From Synergistales bacterium (GTDB lineage Bacteria > Synergistota > Synergistia > Synergistales > Aminiphilaceae): a DNA stretch of 39,212 nucleotides. Below are positions 14,133 to 22,551 of this stretch, piece by piece; position 1 is the first letter of the stretch; the number at the start of each line of letters is the position of its first letter. The notes under the pieces are model-generated. The model did not search any database, was not told where the DNA came from, and was given only the letters and a program-made list of their open reading frames with translations. The translations under genes were made by a program, and so were the position numbers. The stretch is from NCBI GenBank assembly GCA_021736445.1, contig JAIPGA010000015.1:1-39212 (forward strand), read 5' to 3'.

Positions 14133-15218
14133 CTAGAACAAGAATCTATAGATAACAAAAATAAGAACCGCCGAAACCGCCAGGATGACACCCAATCCGA
14201 TCAACTGGGGCGGAGGGCCCTTCTGCTGCTTCGTTTTGACCTCGCCGGCCGTCACGGTAGAAACCCGCAGATTGGGCGAGAGATTCATGACGCCGATCAC
14301 GCCTTCGGTGACCGCCAGCTCCACATACATATGTCCGGTGGCGGTCCACTCTGCAGACTGCACAGGGAAGGTAGGCCGTCTTCCCGTCCTGGAAAAGAGC
14401 CTCCCGATCATCTTCCCCAATCCGCTGGAGTTGTCAAAGGTAACCTCCACAACATCGCCCACGTTGATCTCGCTGACCGCCTTCCCCTGGACAGGATCAA
14501 GAACCGGCGCACAGACCACCCGTATATTGCCGAGCGCATCGCTGTGCTGTTTCTCCTCTTCCGCCTGCGGTTCTTCCTCCGCTTCCTCCTGCTTCATCAG
14601 CCCGGACATATCGAGACGTGTCTTGTTGAAACGCTCCAGGTGGAGATCCAGGATAACCTCCATGCGGAAGGCGTCGCTCAAGGACTGTTTGAGCTCCTCC
14701 CTGAATCTGTCGAAGGCCTCCTCATCCTGAAAGAGCATATTCACTGTCGTCGGCGCCATCTGGTGCTGGAGAATCTGCTGGATCGATTTGTAGAGAATCC
14801 TGTCGGGCATCGTCGTAATGCCGTTGATCGCCGTACGGACGGCCTCCCAGTTCGCCTTGATCGTGAAGCCCGCGGGAAACTCCGCGTAGCCCACCCAGAA
14901 GACACTGTTCAGCCACTCTCCGCTGTGTCCCTGGGCCAGGATACAGAAGGCGCCCCTCGCTTCGCCCCGCTTGCGCGGTTCGAACCGTCCTTTGATGGCG
15001 ATATAGGAGGGGGCCAGTGTCTGGAGCACCGTCGCCGCCTTTTCGGGGTCATACTTCAGCCCGTCAAGCATCGTATTGATCATGTCAGGCGATGTGTGCA
15101 GCATCTCGGAGAGGTGCCGCACCGCTTCTGCCTGGGTGCCCGCTCCCGGCTGCGTTCCCTGTTGTTCGTCCTGTCGGTTGTCCTGCGACTGTGTCGTTTC
15201 GTTATTGTCCGGTCCCAC
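14133..15218 (-). CDS. Tail-anchored membrane protein of unknown function between cheD and fliA
   Basis: The 361-residue protein has an acidic, Gln-rich disordered start, a folded middle part, a charged linker near 215-230, a small beta-rich domain (GDVVEVTFDNSSGLGKMIGR), and one C-terminal transmembrane helix (LIGLGVILAVSAVLIFVIY). Only two or three residues follow the helix. This suggests a tail-anchored protein with its bulk in the cytoplasm. It may correspond to the DUF4899 family that I associate with flagellar loci of Thermotogae and Synergistota, but I cannot confirm this. The GTG start has GGGAG seven bases upstream. Its position between chemotaxis genes and the flagellar sigma factor suggests a role in the motor, the switch or the membrane side of assembly. 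Confidence 0.75.
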   Translation of the reverse strand: MGPDNNETTQSQDNRQDEQQGTQPGAGTQAEAVRHLSEMLHTSPDMINTMLDGLKYDPEKAATVLQTLAPSYIAIKGRFEPRKRGEARGAFCILAQGHSGEWLNSVFWVGYAEFPAGFTIKANWEAVRTAINGITTMPDRILYKSIQQILQHQMAPTTVNMLFQDEEAFDRFREELKQSLSDAFRMEVILDLHLERFNKTRLDMSGLMKQEEAEEEPQAEEEKQHSDALGNIRVVCAPVLDPVQGKAVSEINVGDVVEVTFDNSSGLGKMIGRLFSRTGRRPTFPVQSAEWTATGHMYVELAVTEGVIGVMNLSPNLRVSTVTAGEVKTKQQKGPPPQLIGLGVILAVSAVLIFVIYRFLF

Positions 15219-15249
15219 TGTCCCGCTCCCGATCTCCGATTGTGTCGCT

Positions 15250-15747
15250 CTAAAACTCTTCTACGCCCATACCCAGGGTCTTGATCTTCAGCACCCAGCC
15301 GGGAAGGACAAACTCGATGCTCCTCCCCTTGCTGCCCCCTATCTGCTGCACCTCGATGTCGATTCTGTGCTGATTCAGGAGGGCGACAACAGCCTCGCCG
15401 TTCTTGGCACCCACCGCCAGCAGTCCCCCCTGCTTCCCGGGAACCTGAAACATCTGCGCACCGCCCGCCATCTTCGCCTTCAGACGGGAGCGTTTCCCCC
15501 CCAGCTGCTCCAGCTGGCGGATCAGTTCGGGAACCGCCGTATCGGCGAACTTTCCCAGCTTCGGCGGGTTCGCCATACCTCTACTGTCGGGCAGCATGAT
15601 ATGCACCAGTCCGCCCACCTTGGCCGTGGTGTCGTAGAGAGCAAGCCCGATACAGGACCCCAATCCCAATGTAACAAAGGTTGCAGGCGCCTTGGACGCC
15701 ACCAGATCACCCATACCTACGTGTACCGCCTGGGGCACGGGACTCAC
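15250..15747 (-). CDS. cheD: Chemoreceptor glutamine deamidase CheD
   Basis: The 165-residue protein carries the CheD signature VTLGLGSCIGLALYD with the catalytic Cys, HIMLPDS with the catalytic His, and the later KMAGGAQMF. CheD deamidates Gln residues of chemoreceptors, and it binds CheC and raises its CheY-P phosphatase activity. The GTG start overlaps the cheC stop codon by four bases (GTGA), so CheC and CheD are translationally coupled, fitting their complex. The C-terminus has the conserved GRSIEFVLPGW-like beta segment. Confidence 0.96.
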   Translation of the reverse strand: MSPVPQAVHVGMGDLVASKAPATFVTLGLGSCIGLALYDTTAKVGGLVHIMLPDSRGMANPPKLGKFADTAVPELIRQLEQLGGKRSRLKAKMAGGAQMFQVPGKQGGLLAVGAKNGEAVVALLNQHRIDIEVQQIGGSKGRSIEFVLPGWVLKIKTLGMGVEEF

Positions 15748-16364
15748 ACCCCCAATTTTGCCAGCAACGCCTCGAGGGAACCTGGGTCGGGAACCATTAC
15801 GACCGTCCCTTCGATCGGCTGGTCGACATCCTTGACGTGAAGGTGCGTCCGAACAAGGAGCGCGGTATCCCCCATCACACCAAACATAGCCGCAACCACA
15901 TTCATGATCGCCCCAAGCATATCGTGCGCAACCGCGGGCACAGAGGCCGGCAAGGTATAGCCGGTGAGCATGGACAGGGCGTTCAGGAAGGCTCCAAGGA
16001 TCATGTTCCCCGACTCGGAGAGCGCGCTGTCCTGCATCTGCGCCTGCTGATCCTCCGACAGATCGCCGAGATCCATCGATATGAGCAGTTCCGTCAGATT
16101 CCTGGCCTCCGCCTCGCTGGTAATGAAGATAAGATTGCAGGAAAAATCGCCTTCAACACGGATCAGCACCGCCGACGCCAGATCCTCCGGGGCGCCCAGG
16201 GTGTTCCCGATCTCGTAGATCGAGACGAGCCCGGCCACCGGCACATCCATGTCCACGGCGCGTCCCAGCATCTGGGAGAGCGCCGTAGCGGCGTTCCCGG
16301 CTCCGATATTGCCCACCTCGCGGATCGCGTCTATCTGCAGCTGCGAGAGGTCTCCCCACTCCAT
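15744..16364 (-). CDS. cheC: CheY-P phosphatase CheC
   Basis: The 206-residue protein has two intact CheC/CheX/FliY-type active sites. D12-x3-E16-x2-N19 lies within DAIREVGNIGAGNA, and S113-x3-E117-x2-N120 lies within DSALSESGN. Both Glu-Asn pairs needed for CheY-P dephosphorylation are present. The pseudo-symmetric fold and length match CheC. It lies 13 bases after cheA and overlaps cheD. Because the FliY in this operon has altered sites, CheC may be the main phosphatase encoded here. Confidence 0.95.
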   Translation of the reverse strand: MEWGDLSQLQIDAIREVGNIGAGNAATALSQMLGRAVDMDVPVAGLVSIYEIGNTLGAPEDLASAVLIRVEGDFSCNLIFITSEAEARNLTELLISMDLGDLSEDQQAQMQDSALSESGNMILGAFLNALSMLTGYTLPASVPAVAHDMLGAIMNVVAAMFGVMGDTALLVRTHLHVKDVDQPIEGTVVMVPDPGSLEALLAKLGV

Positions 16365-16377
16365 AGCCTATCGTCTC

Positions 16378-18459
16378 CTAGCCGGCTTTTCTGGTGTACA
16401 AGGACGTGGCGTCCAGGATAAGCGCCACATTTCCATCCCCCAGGATGGTGGCGCCGGAGACACCCCGCACCTTGGAAAGAAGCTTGCCCAGCGGTTTGAT
16501 CACGATTTCCTGCTGGCCGATGAGATCGTCCACGATCAGTCCCACTCGTCCCCGGCCCGCCCGGACAACCACCACAGGGAAGATGTCCTCCTCCTTCCGC
16601 ATGCTCTCCGCATTGAGAATGGTGGAGAGGTCACGCAGAGGAAGGATCTCGCCCCGGACATTGGTCACCGGTGTCCCGTGGGCATGACGCACCTCCCTGG
16701 TTTCCACGAGGAGGGTCTCCTCCACATTCTCCAGGGAGATCGCGTAGGTCTCTCCCCCCACTTCCACGAGGAGAGCCAGCACGATGGCGAGGGTGAGGGG
16801 CAGACGGATCACCACCCGGGAGCCCTTGCCCACCTCGGACTCGATCTGGAACTGGCCGCCGAGCGACTGCACCTTGCTCTGTACCGCATCCATCCCCACA
16901 CCGCGCCCGGAGAGATCGGTCACCTCGCTGGCGGTACTGAACCCCGGGAGAAATACCATTCGGATCGCCTCGTCGTCGGTCATGTTCTGTGCCTCTTCCG
17001 AGGTGACAAGGTTTTTCTCCACGGCCTTCTGTTTTACCTTTTCGGGATCGATGCCCTTGCCGTCGTCTTCCACCTCGATGATGACGCCGTTTCCTTCCTG
17101 GTACGCGGCGATGTACAGACTCCCCTCCTGGGGCTTGCCCGCCTCCTTGCGCTTCTCCGGCATCTCGATACCGTGGTCCACGGAGTTGCGGATCAGGTGG
17201 ACCAGGGGATCGCCGATCTCGTCGATCACCGTCCGGTCCAGCTCTGTTTCCTTTCCTTCCACCGTGAGCGAGACCTTCTTGCCCATGTTCTTGGAGAGGT
17301 CGCGCACCAGGCGGGGAAATTTGTCAAAGACAAAGGAAACCGGCACCATCCGCAGCTTGGTCACCAGCTCCTGGATCTCGCTGGAGATGCGACCCAGCTG
17401 CGAGAGCGGCTCCTCGAAGGCTTTGTATTCGGCCTCGATGGCCAGCCGCTCGATCCGGGCGCGGCCGATCACCAGCTCTCCCACCAGATTCATGAGTTTG
17501 TCGAGACGGCCGATATCCACCCGAACGGTCTGGCCGGTGCGCTTGACCTTCTCCTTGGCCTGTGCCTTGGCGTTGGCCGGTGTCGGCGCCTCGGCATCCT
17601 GGGGCGCCTCCCGACTGGAGGAGGCCTCTTCGCTCTGCTTTTCGCTTCCCGCGGGCTCGCCGGGCGCCTCGGGCTCCGCAGATTCCCCGCCGGCCTCCCT
17701 GGAGGCAAGCTCCTCGGGCTCTTCAACGGCAACCTCGGCGATCTCGCTGATCTTGCCGATGCTCCGCCGTACCCGTTCTTCCTGCTCGTGGGTACCGATA
17801 TAGAGCACAAAACTCCGTCCGAAGGACTCCTGCTCAAGCTCCTCCACGGGCGGCGCCGTTTTGATCAGCACCCCGAAATCGCCGGCTTTGGAGACCACCA
17901 TATAGGCGCGGGCCGCCTTGAGCATGCACTCTTCTTCCAGGGTCACCGTCACCCTGAAGACATTCATCCCCTGTTCGTGCGCCTCGGCAAGCCACTCCCG
18001 CTCCTGGGGGGTGAGCTCCTCGTGAACCGCTTCGGAATCCGCCCCGCCTCCGCTTTCCTCCTCCTCGTCTTCCTGGGAAAGCCGCTTCTTGATGGTCTCC
18101 TTGAGAGGAGCGCTGTCGTAGTCGGCGTCACTGCCCCCGCCCCGTATCCCCTCCACCATTTCCGTCAGGAGATCGAGGCACTGGAAAAGAAGCGAGATAT
18201 CGTCCTCACCCAGTGCGAGTTCGTCATTCCGGACACGGTCCAGCATATCCTCCATGGCGTGGGTCAAGGAAGACATGCGTTCGAACCCCATCGTGGCGGA
18301 CATCCCCTTGAGGGTGTGGGCAACCCGGAATATCTCCTGGATGATATCCTTACTTCCCGGTTCGTTTTCCAGATTCAGAAGCAGATCGTTCAGGCTTTGC
18401 AGCTGATCGGCAGCTTCGTCGAGAAACGCACCAAGATACTGGTCCATATCCATATTCAT
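16378..18459 (-). CDS. cheA: Chemotaxis histidine kinase CheA
   Basis: The 693-residue kinase has all five domains. P1 has the phosphorylated His48 in FRVAHTLKGMSATMGF. A P2-like domain lies at about 150-235. A disordered Glu/Pro/Ala linker runs from about 245 to 310. P3 dimerisation begins at VDIGRLDKLMNLVGELVIG. The P4 ATP-binding domain has the N box HLIRNSVDHGIE (421-432), G1 box EVEDDGKGID and G2 SGRGVGMDAV. The P5 CheW-like domain starts near residue 560. CheA reads receptor state and phosphorylates CheY and CheB. The start ATG has GAGG six bases upstream and lies two bases after the cheB stop. No separate cheW or cheR is present in the window. Confidence 0.98.
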   Translation of the reverse strand: MNMDMDQYLGAFLDEAADQLQSLNDLLLNLENEPGSKDIIQEIFRVAHTLKGMSATMGFERMSSLTHAMEDMLDRVRNDELALGEDDISLLFQCLDLLTEMVEGIRGGGSDADYDSAPLKETIKKRLSQEDEEEESGGGADSEAVHEELTPQEREWLAEAHEQGMNVFRVTVTLEEECMLKAARAYMVVSKAGDFGVLIKTAPPVEELEQESFGRSFVLYIGTHEQEERVRRSIGKISEIAEVAVEEPEELASREAGGESAEPEAPGEPAGSEKQSEEASSSREAPQDAEAPTPANAKAQAKEKVKRTGQTVRVDIGRLDKLMNLVGELVIGRARIERLAIEAEYKAFEEPLSQLGRISSEIQELVTKLRMVPVSFVFDKFPRLVRDLSKNMGKKVSLTVEGKETELDRTVIDEIGDPLVHLIRNSVDHGIEMPEKRKEAGKPQEGSLYIAAYQEGNGVIIEVEDDGKGIDPEKVKQKAVEKNLVTSEEAQNMTDDEAIRMVFLPGFSTASEVTDLSGRGVGMDAVQSKVQSLGGQFQIESEVGKGSRVVIRLPLTLAIVLALLVEVGGETYAISLENVEETLLVETREVRHAHGTPVTNVRGEILPLRDLSTILNAESMRKEEDIFPVVVVRAGRGRVGLIVDDLIGQQEIVIKPLGKLLSKVRGVSGATILGDGNVALILDATSLYTRKAG

Positions 18460-18461
18460 GA

Positions 18462-19556
18462 CTATCCTCGTCCCCCAACTTCTGAATTTTTGCCGGCCAC
18501 CCCCACAAGCTCCCGCAGTGAAGGTCCTATCTCCTGCAGAGGAAGCTGCCTGTCCGCGGCACCGGCCTCGGCGGCAGAGCGGGGCATCCCGTAGACGACA
18601 GCGGTTTCACTGGATTCGGAAAACACATACCCCCCACGCTTCCGGATGGCGAGGGCCCCCTTGGTTCCGTCCCGTCCCATCCCTGTAAGAATAACACCTA
18701 CTGTACCATCTCCGTAGACATCGGCGGCACTGACAAAGAGGATATCCGCCGCCGGTTTCACCGAATGGAGCGGCGGACCGTCGGAGAGAAGGCAACGCAT
18801 CCGCCCGCCGACGCCCCGCTCTATCATGAGATGACTGCCCCCCGGCGCGACGACGGCGGTTCCCGGCCCAACCTCCATCCCTTCTTCGGCAAGCCGCACC
18901 TGCAGCGAGCAGAGTGAATCGAGGCGTCGGGCAAAGGACACGGTGAAATCTCTGGGCATGTGCTGGACAATCGCCACCGGCACCGGGAAGTCCTCCGGCA
19001 GATCGGGGAGCACCCGCTGGAGCGCCCGGGGGCCCCCTGTGGAGGCGGCCATCACAAGCAGGGTCACCTTCCTCTTTTTGGGAACCGCCGGCGGCCGGAT
19101 CTCCGGCGGCGAAGGCTTCGGCTCCCGCACCAGCACACTGGAAAGCGTGGACACCTGGACACCGGCTGCCGCAATCACCTTGCCACGCAGCTCGTCGGCC
19201 ACCTTATTCATGTCCAGAGAGATGGTCCCCGACGGTTTGGGGACAAAATCCACAGCGCCCGCCGCCAGCGCCTTCATGGTGATATCCGCCCCTTTGTGGG
19301 TCAGGCTGCTCACCATGATCACCGGCGTGGGCCGGTCACGCATCACAGACTCCAGAACCTGCAATCCGTCCCGCTTGGGCATCTCCACGTCCAGGGTCAC
19401 CACATCGGGCCTGAGGGCCTTGATCTTTTCCAGCGCCTGCTCTCCGTCCCGCGCCTTGTCGATCACCGTGATCCGGTCATCCCCGCCGAGGATATCGCCG
19501 ATGATCTTCCGCATGAACGCCGAATCGTCGACCACAAGCACCCGAATGGGGTTCAT
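18462..19556 (-). CDS. cheB: Chemotaxis protein-glutamate methylesterase CheB
   Basis: The 364-residue protein has an N-terminal receiver domain with acidic pair D10-D11, phosphoacceptor D56 (LDVEMP) and Lys in FVPKP. A linker leads to a C-terminal methylesterase domain with the triad Ser172 (MAASTGGP), His199 (VQHMP) and Asp296 (GMGRDG). CheB removes methyl groups from chemoreceptors for adaptation. The ATG overlaps the stop codon of the PilZ gene (ATGA) and has GGGGG five bases upstream. The open frame continues far upstream of this start, but that part lies within the PilZ gene and is not used. Confidence 0.97.
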   Translation of the reverse strand: MNPIRVLVVDDSAFMRKIIGDILGGDDRITVIDKARDGEQALEKIKALRPDVVTLDVEMPKRDGLQVLESVMRDRPTPVIMVSSLTHKGADITMKALAAGAVDFVPKPSGTISLDMNKVADELRGKVIAAAGVQVSTLSSVLVREPKPSPPEIRPPAVPKKRKVTLLVMAASTGGPRALQRVLPDLPEDFPVPVAIVQHMPRDFTVSFARRLDSLCSLQVRLAEEGMEVGPGTAVVAPGGSHLMIERGVGGRMRCLLSDGPPLHSVKPAADILFVSAADVYGDGTVGVILTGMGRDGTKGALAIRKRGGYVFSESSETAVVYGMPRSAAEAGAADRQLPLQEIGPSLRELVGVAGKNSEVGGRG

Positions 19557-20248
19557 GACGACCCCCGCCCGCCTGCCAGGAGTTCCTGCTGCCGGATGTA
19601 CTGCTGCAACCTTTTGCTGACCGCCACCGGCACCACGGTAAAGGCCACGCCCACGTCCTGCATGCCTTCCTCGTTGGGCTGGGGAACCCACATGGCCCTG
19701 CCGAGCACCAGGAAGGGCGATTCCTCGATGTTCAGCGTAAAAAGACCCATCTCCTCTTTCTGGAAGATGCCGTCGGTCTTGCCGTGGCTTTTGTGCTGCA
19801 GCCGCATCCCGCCCAGGCTGATATCCAGCACCTTCCCTTCCTTCCAGCTCCCGGAAAGCGGCTTCTCGTCTTCCCTGGAGAGATTGTAGAATCGGCTTTT
19901 CATCAAACAGGGCACCCGAACAAAGGCCCGGCGCTGGTGTTTTTCCACCTCGCCCACAGGCCGTACCCACAGGAGTGGCAGATTCCCGCTCAGGTCGCTG
20001 CGCACCACCTCGGCCTTTACCCTGAGCGGAGTCGGGTCCCCCTCTACGGTGACCTCCAGGGTAACCCCCCGGTAGAGACGGAGCAGTCCCCCCTTGTACA
20101 TGGGATGGGCGAGCGCCAGGAGCCCCTCGCGGATATCTTCGAGGTCGGAGATGTACTGACCCTTGAACAGGCCGGTCTGCATCTCCAGGGTAACCTTGTT
20201 TTTGATGCGTTTCAGGAACTTGGACTCCAGATTGCCCCTTTTGGCCAC
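19553..20248 (-). CDS. Flagellar brake / c-di-GMP-binding PilZ protein (YcgR-like)
   Basis: The 231-residue protein has an N-terminal YcgR-type beta domain (about 10-100) and a PilZ domain. The c-di-GMP-binding motif is seen as R106-R107 followed by R111 in QRRAFVRVP, and D142-x-S144-x-x-G147 in DISLGGM. YcgR proteins slow or bias the motor when c-di-GMP is high. The GTG start begins four bases after the flhG stop codon, and the end overlaps cheB. Its place in the operon supports a role in motility control. Confidence 0.92.
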   Translation of the reverse strand: MAKRGNLESKFLKRIKNKVTLEMQTGLFKGQYISDLEDIREGLLALAHPMYKGGLLRLYRGVTLEVTVEGDPTPLRVKAEVVRSDLSGNLPLLWVRPVGEVEKHQRRAFVRVPCLMKSRFYNLSREDEKPLSGSWKEGKVLDISLGGMRLQHKSHGKTDGIFQKEEMGLFTLNIEESPFLVLGRAMWVPQPNEEGMQDVGVAFTVVPVAVSKRLQQYIRQQELLAGGRGSS

Positions 20249-20252
20249 GCCG

Positions 20253-21257
20253 CTATGCCCCCAATCCCAGACGTTTCGTCAGTTTGAAGAGAAAGCTCCT
20301 GATCCCCTTCGCCTCCTGCCGGTCGGCAAGGAGCGCCTCTTCCTCACCCGCTCCCTGGCCCGCGATCTGCTCGGCGATCGCATAGAACGAGCGTCCCACC
20401 GCCGTACTCTCGTAGAGCTCCACCAGGGGACGGCGCAGCTGCACCGCTTCGCGCACCTTCCTGTCCCAGGGGATATACCCGAGATAGGGGACGGGGACGC
20501 CGAGAAACTGCCGCGACGCACCCTGCATGCGTTCGGCCACCCCCCGGGCCTCCTCGTTCGACATCGCCATGTTCACCACCAGACGGATATCCACTCTCCC
20601 CCCGGACCGTTGCACCAGGCTCTTGAGCACCCCGTAGGCGTCCCGTACGGATGTCGGCTCCGGCGTCGTCAGCAGGAGGGTCATGTCGGAAGCCAGAGCA
20701 AAGGAGAGAATGCTGTTGTGGATACCGGCGCTGGTATCGATCACAATGGTATCGGCTTCGTCCTCAAGGGTCGCCAGCTCCCCGATCAGCTCGTACTGCC
20801 TGTTCTGATCCATATCGGCGAGATCCTGCATCCCCGCCCCGCCGGGGAGGACCTTGAGATTCTCGCCCAGGGAGACCAGGGTGCTCCGCACATCGGCGCT
20901 GCCGCTGATCACGCTCTTCAAGGTCTTTGTGGGCATCATGCCGAAGAGAAGATCCACATTGGCCATCCCCAGATCGGCGTCGAAGATCAGCACCCGCCGT
21001 CCCAGGCGGCTCAGGGCGATCCCGAGATTCACACAGAGGTGGGTCTTCCCGACCCCTCCTTTGCCGCTGAGTACGGCGATGCTCTGGAGCCTTCGGCCCC
21101 CGTTTTCGGGGGCCCCTGCGGAAGCCAGTTTCCGCAGGTGAGCAGCCTGGTCGCTCTGCTCTCCCCGGGATGCCGCGTCCTGCCGGCCGCGCACCACAAT
21201 CGGCGCCTCCTCCAGCTTGCCCCGCTCAGGCGCTTTCAACAGGTTCACCACCAACAA
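20253..21257 (-). CDS. flhG: Flagellar number regulator FlhG (YlxH, MinD-like ATPase)
   Basis: The 334-residue protein is a MinD-type ATPase. The deviant Walker A motif is SGKGGVGKT (residues 64-72), the switch region is FDADLGMANVD, and the later motif is IVIDTSAG. The N-terminal extension holds DQAAHLR (36-42), the DQAxxLR activator helix that stimulates FlhF GTPase. A C-terminal amphipathic helix (GIRSFLFKLTKRLGL) should be the membrane-targeting sequence. FlhG sets flagellar number and placement with FlhF. The start is uncertain: TTG at 21257 lies inside the end of flhF, and no good ribosome binding site is seen for it or for the nearby TTG and GTG codons. Confidence 0.94.
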   Translation of the reverse strand: MLVVNLLKAPERGKLEEAPIVVRGRQDAASRGEQSDQAAHLRKLASAGAPENGGRRLQSIAVLSGKGGVGKTHLCVNLGIALSRLGRRVLIFDADLGMANVDLLFGMMPTKTLKSVISGSADVRSTLVSLGENLKVLPGGAGMQDLADMDQNRQYELIGELATLEDEADTIVIDTSAGIHNSILSFALASDMTLLLTTPEPTSVRDAYGVLKSLVQRSGGRVDIRLVVNMAMSNEEARGVAERMQGASRQFLGVPVPYLGYIPWDRKVREAVQLRRPLVELYESTAVGRSFYAIAEQIAGQGAGEEEALLADRQEAKGIRSFLFKLTKRLGLGA

Positions 21258-22551
21258 GGGATTCCACTACCGTAGATGGCGAAGCCACCTCGATATCGTT
21301 GGGCACATTCTGGCCCACCGTGAAGAAGGAGAGGGGAACATTGAAGTCCATCACCACATTGAAGATATCGGCGTAGGAGCCCGTTTCATCCAGCTTGGTA
21401 AAGAGGAAGCTTGTCACCGGCACAACCGCCATCTGTTCCACCACATCCAGCATGTCGGTATACTTCATGTTGGCGGCCAGAAGCAGATGCACCGCATCGG
21501 GTTGGAAATGCTCGTAGAGCTCCCGCAGCTCCTCGAGACGCTCGCTGTTCCGGTGGCTTCTCCCTGCCGTATCCATGAGCAGGATCTCCTTGTCCTGTTG
21601 TTTTTTGAGGATCTCCTCGATATTGTGGGGCTCGTAGATAACCTCCAGCGGAACCCCCAGAATCCGCGCATAGGTCCGCAGCTGCTCCACGGCGGCAATC
21701 CGGTAGGTGTCGGCCGTCAGGAAGAGCACACTCTTCCGCTCCCAGAGGGAAAAGACCGCGGCGAGCTTGGCGATGGTGGTGGTCTTGCCCACACCGGTGG
21801 GACCGATGAACATCACCCGGTTTCCCCCGAGGGTCTGGGCGAAATCCGAGCCCAGCACCGGCACCGTAGCGTTCAGCCAGTCCGGGAAGGGGCGACTGTC
21901 GCTTTCAGCACGGAAACGCTCCACCAGGGCGCGGGCGTGCTGTTCCGCGACCCCCTGCCCAGTCAGGCGTGCCACCCTGGGGTCCACCGGTTCCGCTTCC
22001 GCAGTGGTCCCCGGATCGGCCTTCTCCGAATCCCAGGCATCGAGTCTGGTCAGCACCTCCTCCAGGGACTGCTGCAGCTCCTCCACACGGCGGGAGACAC
22101 TCTGCACCTTCTCGTCCTGTTCGGCCGCCGGCGGGGATTGCTGGGCCGCGTTCCGGGCCATCGCCTTGGCCTGCGGGGAGATCTCGAAGGTTACCCCCTC
22201 CCGGGACTCCCGCTCACCGGACGTCTCGTTCTGTCCAGAGGCTGCTCCGGCAGCCTGGGAATGTTCCCCTGCCACCTGCGGCATCGCCTCTTTGACAGCC
22301 TGCTTCACCTCCAGCAGGCGCTGGAAGGCCTTGATCCGATCCGCCGAGGCCTCCTGGTCCGGTTCGCGGTCCTCTTCGAAGATCCCGGCAGTAACCTGCA
22401 GCACCTCCTTGCGGAAGAACCCGAGAAAGCCGCCCCGCTTCACACGCTGGCTGGAGAGAATGACGGCGTCCCGGCCGAGCCGCTCTTTGGCGATGACAAG
22501 CGATTCCGCCTCATCCTTCGCTTCGTATGTGACCTGCCGTGCCAGACGCAT
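21226..22551 (-). CDS. flhF: Flagellar placement GTPase FlhF (SRP family)
   Basis: The 441-residue protein has a basic N-terminal B domain (to about residue 190) and an NG GTPase core. The P-loop is GPTGVGKTT (250-258). It is followed by the G2-type DTYRIAAVEQLRTYA, DTAGRS (G3) and TKLDET (G4). FlhF recruits early flagellar components to the assembly site and forms a GTP-dependent homodimer regulated by FlhG. The ATG directly follows the flhA stop codon (TAGATG), so coupling is likely. Its stop codon lies inside the flhG start region. Confidence 0.97.
   Translation of the reverse strand: MRLARQVTYEAKDEAESLVIAKERLGRDAVILSSQRVKRGGFLGFFRKEVLQVTAGIFEEDREPDQEASADRIKAFQRLLEVKQAVKEAMPQVAGEHSQAAGAASGQNETSGERESREGVTFEISPQAKAMARNAAQQSPPAAEQDEKVQSVSRRVEELQQSLEEVLTRLDAWDSEKADPGTTAEAEPVDPRVARLTGQGVAEQHARALVERFRAESDSRPFPDWLNATVPVLGSDFAQTLGGNRVMFIGPTGVGKTTTIAKLAAVFSLWERKSVLFLTADTYRIAAVEQLRTYARILGVPLEVIYEPHNIEEILKKQQDKEILLMDTAGRSHRNSERLEELRELYEHFQPDAVHLLLAANMKYTDMLDVVEQMAVVPVTSFLFTKLDETGSYADIFNVVMDFNVPLSFFTVGQNVPNDIEVASPSTVVESLVGGEPVESA

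Noticed and set aside
16249-18594. A 781-codon open frame on the plus strand opposite cheA
   Set aside because: It is a shadow frame caused by high GC codon bias. CheA on the other strand has every domain and a good ribosome binding site.
15250-19556. A hidden cheW or cheR gene in the chemotaxis segment
   Set aside because: No frame has CheW or methyltransferase motifs outside the CheW-like domain of CheA; these genes must lie elsewhere.
19557-19970. Upstream extension of cheB
   Set aside because: The receiver domain begins at 19556 with a proper start and ribosome binding site; the extra codons lie within the PilZ gene in another frame.
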